Positions 56,870 to 64,000 of a DNA stretch of 64,000 nucleotides are shown piece by piece. How positions within the stretch are numbered: the stretch's first letter is position 1; each line of letters opens with the position of its first letter. The notes below the pieces were generated by a model. The model ran no database searches. It had not been told where the DNA came from and was given only the letters and a program-made list of their open reading frames with translations. The position numbers and the translations under genes were made by a program. This DNA comes from Elephas maximus indicus. Lineage: Eukaryota; Chordata; Mammalia; Proboscidea; Elephantidae. The stretch spans positions 139,520,001 to 139,584,000 of the forward strand of contig NC_064820.1 in NCBI RefSeq assembly GCF_024166365.1, written 5' to 3'.

Positions 56870-57072
56870 CAAGCCTGTTGCTGTTGAGTCAATCTTGATT
56901 CATAGTGACCCTATAGGACAGAGTAGGACTGCCTCATAGGGTTTCCAAGGCTGTAAATCTTCACAGAAGCAGACTGCCATATCTTTCTCCTGTGGAGTAG
57001 CTAATGGGTTCAAATCGCTGACCTTCTGGATAGCAGCTGAGCGCTTAACCACTGTGACATCAGGGTTCCTTT
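56870..57072 (-). mobile_element. PSINE copy
   Basis: It runs from CCTGTTGCTGTTGAGTCAAT through CATAGGGTTTCCAAGGCTGT to AACCACTGTGACATCAGGG. Confidence 0.88.
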
Positions 57073-57896
57073 CAATTTTCTACTGTATTCCCTTTGATGA
57101 CATTTCTTTATAAAGCTAGGCTGTTGGAAGTTGTTGTGATTAAAAGTAAGTATTACGTTAAAAGAAATATGAAACAAGAAATTAGGATGGTGGTATATAT
57201 CTGATTGTAAGGTTTGAGAAGTTGTAAGGTTGCCAGTTACCTATTCATTGCCTCTTAAGTCCAAATTTTCCCTTCATTACCTGCTGTGAGAAAGTGGAGA
57301 TGGAACCTTAAAATATTTTTCCTTTACCAGCTGGCACAATTCTAAGATTTGTTCCGTGGAGGGTGCTGGAGACACACTGATGGAAGTTTTCTGTCCTAGT
57401 TCTGGTACACTCTCTCCCTGAGCTACTGTAGCACACACAGCTTCTCCAGTACCCAGTTCCTGTGGCAGAGACACCTTCTCTAGCACCTGATTCCTACTAT
57501 ACATGGTGATCAGCATCACCCAGTCACCAACAGCTTTCCCTGGAATCCCCCTCAGGTAGGTTTGTAGCTGAGTTCCTCAGGTGAAACACCTCGCCATGGA
57601 TAGCTTTCTTCAGCATCCTAGAGGGTAGATTTTCAGCAAGTCCCACAGGCGCAGTGTAACAGTGACATCTCTGTCAGTGGTATGCCCCCTCTAACAACAT
57701 CTGGATTGCAGGCTTGAGGGGAGTAGAAGGGAAGCTCCTTCTTGGGAGCTCTATCTCAGACCCAGGGGGTGTAGCTGCTCCTCATTATCTGCAACTCCTG
57801 TATTCTTTACAGTTCTCTTTACTTCCTGGTAGCCAATCCCTTCTTACTCCAATCCCCATTATAGTTAACATTTCTTTGTATTAAACTTTCCCTGTT
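57073..57896. other. Upstream flank, no recognised feature
   Basis: Unique-looking sequence between a SINE and the L1. The minus-strand frame at 57277-57519 has no recognisable match. Confidence 0.4.
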
Positions 57897-57904
57897 AAAA
57901 TTAA

Positions 57905-60849
57905 TGTGCGGTCTTCAACATAATAAATGGCATCTACACAATTTTTTTATACAAAACCAACAGCCAACATCATTTGTAATGGACAGAGGCTGAAAACATT
58001 CCCCTTGAGAACAGGAACAAGACAAGGATTCCCTTTATCACTCCTATTTAACACTGTGCTGGGAGTCCTAGCTAGAGCAATAAGGCAAGAAAAAGAAACA
58101 AAGAGCATCCAAATTGGTAAGGAAGAAGTAAAACTGTCCCTATTTCTGGATGATATGGCACTATACATAGAAAACCCAAAAGACTCCATGAGAAAACGAC
58201 TAGAACTAATAGTAAGACTCAGCAGAGTGGCAGGAAACAAGATAAACATAAAAAAATCAATTGGATTCCTATATACCAATAAAGAGAATGACAAAAAGGA
58301 AATTAGGAAAACAATACCATTTATAGTAGCCCCTAAAAAAATAAAATACTTAGGATTAAATCTAACTAGGATGTAAAATACTTATACCAAGAAACTACAA
58401 AACATTACTGCAAGAAACCAAAAGAGATCTACATAAATGGATAGGTAGACTCAACATTGTGAGAATGTCAATTCTATCCAAAGCAAATCTACAAATTTAA
58501 TGTAATCCTTATCCGAATACCAAAAACATTCTTTAAAGAGATGGAAAAAATAATCATTAACTTTTTTTTTTTTAATACGGAAAGGGAGGAGGCCCCGAAT
58601 AAGTAAAGCATTATAAAAAAAGAATAAAGTAGGAGGACTTGCACTACCTGGCCTCAGACCCTACTATACAGCTACAGTAGACAAAACAGCCTGGTATTGG
58701 TACAACGACAGTTGCATTGACCTATGGAGCAGAATTGAGAACCCAGAAGCAAATCCATCCTCCTGTGGTCACCTGATCTTCAACAAAGGCCCAAAGGCCT
58801 TCAAATGGGGAAAAGACAGTCTTTTTAACAAATGGTGCTGGCAAAACTGATGTCCACCTGCAAAAAAATGAAACAGGACCCATATCTCAAACCATGCACA
58901 AAAACTAATTCAAAATGGATAAAAGACCTAAATATAAAACTAAAAGCTATATAGATCATAGAAGAAAAAATAAGATCAATGCTAGAGGCCCTAATACACA
59001 GCATTAACAGGATACAAACCATAACAAGCAACACACAAAACTCCAGAATATAAGCTAGATAACTGGGATCTTCTAAAAATTAAACATTTATGCTCATCAA
59101 AAGACTTCACCAAAAGAGTAAAAAGAGAACCTCCAGACTGGGGAAAAAAAAAAAAAATTGGCTGTGACAAAGATCCAACAAAAGTCTAACCTCTAAAATC
59201 TATAGGAAAATCTAACACCTCTACAACAACACAAATAATACAATTAAAAAATGGGCAAAGGAAATGAACAGACACTTCACCAAAGAAGGCATTCAATTGG
59301 CTAACGGACACAGGAGGAAACGCTCGTGATCACTAGCCATTAGAGAAATGGAAATCAAAGCCACAATGAGATACCATCTCACCCCGACACTACTGGCACA
59401 AATCAAAAAAACAGAAAATAAATGTTGGAGAGGCTGTAAGGAGACTGGAACTCTTATGCACTGCTTGCGGGAATGCAATACGGTACAACAATTTTGAAAA
59501 GTGATATGGTACTTCCTTAGAAATCTAGAAACAGAAATACCATATGATCCAGCAATACTACGCCTAGGAATATACCCTAGAGAAGTAAGAGCCGTCACAG
59601 GAATAGACATATGCACACCCATGTTCACTGCAGCACTGTTTATGATAGCAAAAGGATGGAAACAACAGGTGCCCATCAAGGGATGAATGGATAAACAAAC
59701 TATGGTACACACACACAATAGAGTAAAATAGAAAGACAAAGGAAAATGATGAGTCTTCGAAGCATCTCACTACTTGGATGAATCTGGAAGGCATTATGCT
59801 GAGTGAAATAAGTCAATCACAAAAGGACAAATATTGTATGAGACCGCCACTATAAAAACTCATGAAAAAGTTTACACACAAAAAGAATCTTTGATGGTTA
59901 CAAGGAAGGAGAGGGGTAGGGCGGGGAGTGAAAAACACTAAATAGATAAGCGGTAACTTTGGTGAAGGGTAAGGCAGGACACAATACTGGGGAAGCCAGC
60001 ACAACTTGTCCAAGGCAAGGTCATGGAAGCTCCATAAACACATTCAAACTCCCGGAAAGACTGAATTACTGGGCTGAGGGCTATGGGGACCATGGTCTTG
60101 GGGAATATCTAGCTCAACTGGCAGAACATGGTTTAAAAAGACAATGTTCTACATTCTACTTCAGTGAATACTGCCCGAGATCTTAAAAGCTTGTGAGTGG
60201 CTATCTAAGATACTCCACTGATCTCACCCCCTTGGGAGCAAGTGAAAAGGAAGAAAACCAAACATACAAGGAAAAGATTAGTCCAAAGTACTAATGGGCC
60301 ACAACTACCACAGTCTCCGCCAGACCAAGTCCAGCACAACTAGATGGTACCTGGCTACCACCACTGACTGCTCTGACAGGGATCACAATAGAAGGCCCCA
60401 GACAGAGCTGGAGAAAAACACAGAAAAAAACTCTAACTCACAAACAAGACCAGACTTACTGGCCTGACAGAGACTGGAAAAAACCCAGGAGTGTGGCCCC
60501 TGGACACCCTTTAGCTCAGTAATGAAGTCACTCCTGAGATTAACCCTTCAGCCAAAGATTAGACAGGCTCATAAAAGAAAACCAGACTAAAGGGGCACAT
60601 CAGTCTAGGGGCAAGGACTAGAAGGCAGGAGGGGACAGGAAAGCTAGTAACAGGGAATCCAAGGTAAAGAAGGGAGAGTGTTGACATGTCGTGGGGTTAG
60701 TAATCAATGTCACAAAACAATATGTGTACTAATTGTTTAATCAGAAGCTAGTTTGTTCTGTAAACCTTCATCTAAAGTACAATGAATAGATTGATTTAAG
60801 AGAAAAAACAAAAAACAAACTTAATTCTACCCTTAAAAAAAAGAAAGAA
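57905..60849 (+). mobile_element. 5'-truncated L1 (ORF2 RT to 3' end)
   Basis: It starts inside ORF2 (CTTCAACATAATAAATGG) and runs to the 3'UTR end CTAGTTTGTTCTGTAAACC and an A-rich tail. AAAATTAA at 57897-57904 and 60850-60857 is a likely target duplication, weakened by its A-richness. ORF2 is broken by frameshifts after 58376 and by a T-run at 58561. Confidence 0.8.
57927..58376 (+). pseudogene. L1 ORF2 reverse-transcriptase fragment
   Basis: Roughly 149 codons are open and cover the RT palm. [20 protein letters not shown] is the motif B region and [18 protein letters not shown] the catalytic motif C. The usual FADD is FLDD here, the A being replaced by L next to the two catalytic aspartates. 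[12 protein letters not shown] marks the downstream thumb boundary before the stop. There is no start codon of its own, and the element is truncated on both sides of this frame. Confidence 0.75.
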
Positions 60850-61212
60850 AAAATTAACATGTGGTTTCTGTTTCCTGATTAGAGCTCGATTGATATATAC
60901 AATGTGTAACAGGTGCACACACCCTATTAGTATGTAATTATGGTTAGGAATGAAATAACCACAATTTACGTGTGTGTTTTTCAAATGGCTACAAAGTTAG
61001 GATAAAAGTACTTATAAGTTGTTTGGATCTAACCACTTACTAATCAGAACTGTTAGGTATTTCTTTTGGCCTAGAGAGGACACGAGAAAGTTACTGAGAC
61101 ACTAAGAGTGCTGTGAACCTAGAATATCTGGGAACATCTGTTCCAGTCTACATGTTTCCAGCTGCCTCTGGGATCTGTCTGCTTGGATGATTCCTTGGGC
61201 TTGCCCTGTCTA

Positions 61213-61420
61213 AAATCAACCAGTTACTGCTGAGTTGATTCTGACTCATGGCGACTCCATGTGTGTCAGAGTGGAACTGTGCTCCATCGGGTTTTCGGTG
61301 GTTGAGTTTTTGGAAGTAGACTGACAGGCCTTTCTTCTGAGGTGCTCTGAGTGGACTCGAACCACCAACCTCTTGGTTAAATGCCAAGCATGTTAACCGC
61401 TTGCATGCCCCAGGGACTCC
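61213..61420 (-). mobile_element. AfroSINE copy with 12-bp target duplication
   Basis: It runs from AAAATCAACCAGTTACTGCT through CCATGTGTGTCAGAGTGG to CATGCCCCAGGGACTCC. TTGCCCTGTCTA (61201-61212) and TTGCCCTGCCTA (61421-61432) flank it. Confidence 0.9.
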
Positions 61421-61883
61421 TTGCCCTGCCTAGGAGTAGCCTTATCCTTGAAGGCACAGATACTCTCCCTTATACAGCATCTTAATGCTCTTCAAATTAT
61501 TAAAATTTTTCTCCCTTAGGTAATGATGGCTGGAAATTTTATAATTATCATTGACTTGTTCTACTTTTTCTCCACTTATTTCTTATCTCACTAAGTCCCA
61601 CAATCAAAATCTTACCTGGACAGGCCTTTTCCTTTCCATTCTCGCAACTGGCCAGTTAAGCCATCATCTCTAGCTGGATTTTAAGCTAGTTTGCCTTAAG
61701 CGAGACTATGGGTTGAAAACTCAAATGTCCACTGAGGCTAGAAATATAACAATTCATACCTGCCATGACTATTGGCTGCCTCAGTCACCGTACCCACAAA
61801 GGCAGCACAGATAACACAGGCTGTGGGTGAGGCCAGCGGAAGCTCCAAAGGAGACTGCAATGCAAGTGAATGTGAGTGACACT

Positions 61884-62083
61884 ACCAGGTACCACCGAGC
61901 TGACTCCATCTCATGGCAACCCATGTGTGTCAGCAGAACTGCGCTCGATAGGATTTTCAATGGCTGACTTTCCAGAAGTAGATAGCCAGGACTTTCTTCT
62001 AAGGCACCTCTGGGCAGGCTTGAACCTCCAACCTTTCAGTTAGTAGCTGAGTGCATTAACCATTTGGATTGCCTAGGGACTCC
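61884..62083 (-). mobile_element. AfroSINE copy (older subtype)
   Basis: It runs from CCAGGTACCACCGAGCTGAC through CAACCCATGTGTGTCAGCAG to TTGCCTAGGGACTCC. Confidence 0.85.
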
Positions 62084-63599
62084 ATAAGTGATGTTACTAG
62101 AGGCAAAATCATGAATACATACCCTGCCCCCACACACGTAGACGTGAATGATTTGAAAAGTAAGTAAATCATTCAGAAACTTTGACATTTGTTTTCATTA
62201 ACTGGAAATTACTTCAAACAAACCATGCCATGAATCATGACACCCTGTGTAGCCACACTGGTGGAGAAGTTGCTGCTGATCTATACCACCATACTTTCTG
62301 CTACGTTATATATTCTCTTTACACTCATCTTCACTAAGGCCCTGCTCAGGTCCCAAGTCTTCCATAAAACCTACTGAAGCCCACAGTGAACTTATACTTC
62401 TACAGTGAACTTCTACTACAGTCAAAGTTGCTAATCTCGATGTTAGCTTCTTCTGAAGCAGATTGGTTAACTATTTAAAATAGGAAATTATACCTTGTAT
62501 TTTTTTTTCCCTTTCTAGAAAGCAGAACACATGTTGAACACTTTGAAGGCACTATGCAACTAACCAAATTATCATATAATCTTGACTAATACTGAATGAT
62601 TACAACATATAAGAAAGCCTTATCATCCCCTTACCCAAATTTTTACATTACAAGGAACTACGTACATAATAATGTGATGTGTCAATATACTCCTTTGCTA
62701 TCTTCAAAGAAAGAAAATAAGAAAATCTGCAGTGTATCTGGAGAACTGAGGCTAGTAGTCTGCAGCAATCTATAAATCTATCAGGTTTACAAAAAATTGT
62801 CAGAAAAAGAGCCAAGAAGAAAATAACTGACAGCTGCAAACCTTCTGTTTTACAACACGCACAGAATGGACGCACTTCCTTTAACATTCTCATAAACAGA
62901 GAGCGCTGAGCAAATGCAAACATCGCTAGTAGAAGTCCACTGCACTCCAGGCTTCAGCTAATGGATTGTGCTTATCTTTATAGAGGCAACCCTACTTGCT
63001 ACCCACCAAACCCACCATAATTGTCCTAGGAACCATTAATAAGATGGATTGAACACAATTCCACTTCGATTGAAGAAATTTCCAGGGCCAGCAAGGCATC
63101 AGCAGCAGCTGCCCACTTTTGAAAGAACAGTGACTTCACCATTCTCAGATTGGAAACTTTGTTTCTATTACATTAAGAACTAACATCCGGTACTAGACCA
63201 CCTGAATATATATACTAATACATGCCAGATGGGAATTCCAGACACCTCTCTACTCAAGGCATGACCTTCTCTCAGGCAATAAGCAGTCTATTGAGCAAGT
63301 CTCCTAGGAGGGCGCTTCCCTTCAGAGGCTGATTGCATTTACAATTGCTGTGTTTTCTAAAGCCAATTTGGGATACATCACTGTACAATGTGTCATTCAT
63401 TTTGTCATCTGTTTTCTCAAGGGATGAAATTAATCTACGAATGTGGAAAGCTAGCACCTTGGTTGTCCGAAATATGCTATTATCTGGACCAGAGGGGGAA
63501 AGAGTATCCAACTTGGCCCCAAATTCCAAACCAGAAACTCAGTTCAGAACCAAATGATTTATGTGCCTGTATTAAGCCACATCTTAACATCACTGACAA
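62084..63599. other. Upstream flank, no recognised feature
   Basis: Unique-looking, AT-rich sequence with no gene that I can support. Confidence 0.4.
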
Positions 63600-63880
63600 A
63601 AACAAATATAACTTATCAAATACCTACTATGTGCTAGGTACTATGCTAAGCACGTTACAGATAGTATCTCTACTGTTACTACAACTCAGCAAGGTGGTGT
63701 TTATTAGCTAAGTGTTTCCACATACATTCTCACTGATTCTCAGAATAACCCTGTAAGAAAGAAATCTTGGGTATTACTGGCTCCATTTGCTTCTGATGAG
63801 GATACGAATCCTTAGAGAAATTAAGTGGCTGACTCAAGGTCACTTAGCATGGAAGTGGTGCTGAGATTAGCATGTGGGTC
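63600..63880 (-). mobile_element. MIR remnant (MIR3-like)
   Basis: ACCTACTATGTGCTAGGTAC, CTCAGAATAACCCTGTAAGA and GGCTGACTCAAGGTCACTTA are the reversed MIR-type core. Confidence 0.6.
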
Positions 63881-64000
63881 TTCTGACCTCATTTAATGCT
63901 ATTTTTCCTTTATCTTATGATGTCTTTGAATGAGCAAAGCACAAGTAATTATATTTTAAGGGAAGCACGCCACATGCCCCAAGAAAAGGGGGATAGAGGG

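Overview
The window is ordinary mammalian nuclear DNA. It is AT-rich, has one CpG-rich promoter and is packed with interspersed repeats. The most frequent repeats are tRNA-derived AfroSINE/PSINE-type SINEs and an RTE-type LINE with its deletion derivatives. From memory of the families, this combination points to Afrotheria, most likely a proboscidean (elephant). I could not run a repeat library to confirm it.

One protein-coding gene is supported: TNFAIP8 (TNF-alpha-induced protein 8), on the minus strand. Its first coding exon (47116-47146, MHSEAEESKE plus one base) lies at the edge of a CpG-rich promoter (about 47281-47520). A second GC-rich patch lies at 48055-48190. One intron of about 44.3 kb follows. 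The last exon (2265-2830) encodes the remaining 188 residues, and about 1 kb of 3'UTR runs to a likely poly(A) signal at 1255-1260. Joining the exons gives exactly 198 codons plus a stop, the usual family length. Sequence left of about 1240 is downstream flank. Sequence right of about 47300 is upstream flank, or an intron of longer isoforms.

Everything else I recognise is transposon-derived. (1) A long, broken RTE LINE (3105-6808) keeps recognisable endonuclease and reverse-transcriptase motifs and is split by a solo MaLR-type LTR with an exact 5-bp target duplication. (2) A two-LTR MaLR-type element lies at 36498-38889. (3) There are 5'-truncated L1s at 17126-18462 (exact 10-bp target duplication) and 57905-60849, plus L1 3' fragments. 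(4) There are many old MIR and L2 remnants. (5) More than 20 AfroSINE/PSINE copies are present, several nested in each other or in L2. (6) A second SINE type joins a tRNA-Gly-like head to pieces of the RTE 5' and 3' ends (21108, 26446, 52468). (7) A short TA-flanked inverted-repeat element lies at 42810-42997.

I found no undescribed gene system. The items most worth checking are the RTE/SINE modular relationship, a candidate L1 3' transduction (24360-24682), an exact 77-bp tandem duplication (51147-51300), and an in-frame upstream ATG in TNFAIP8 exon 1.
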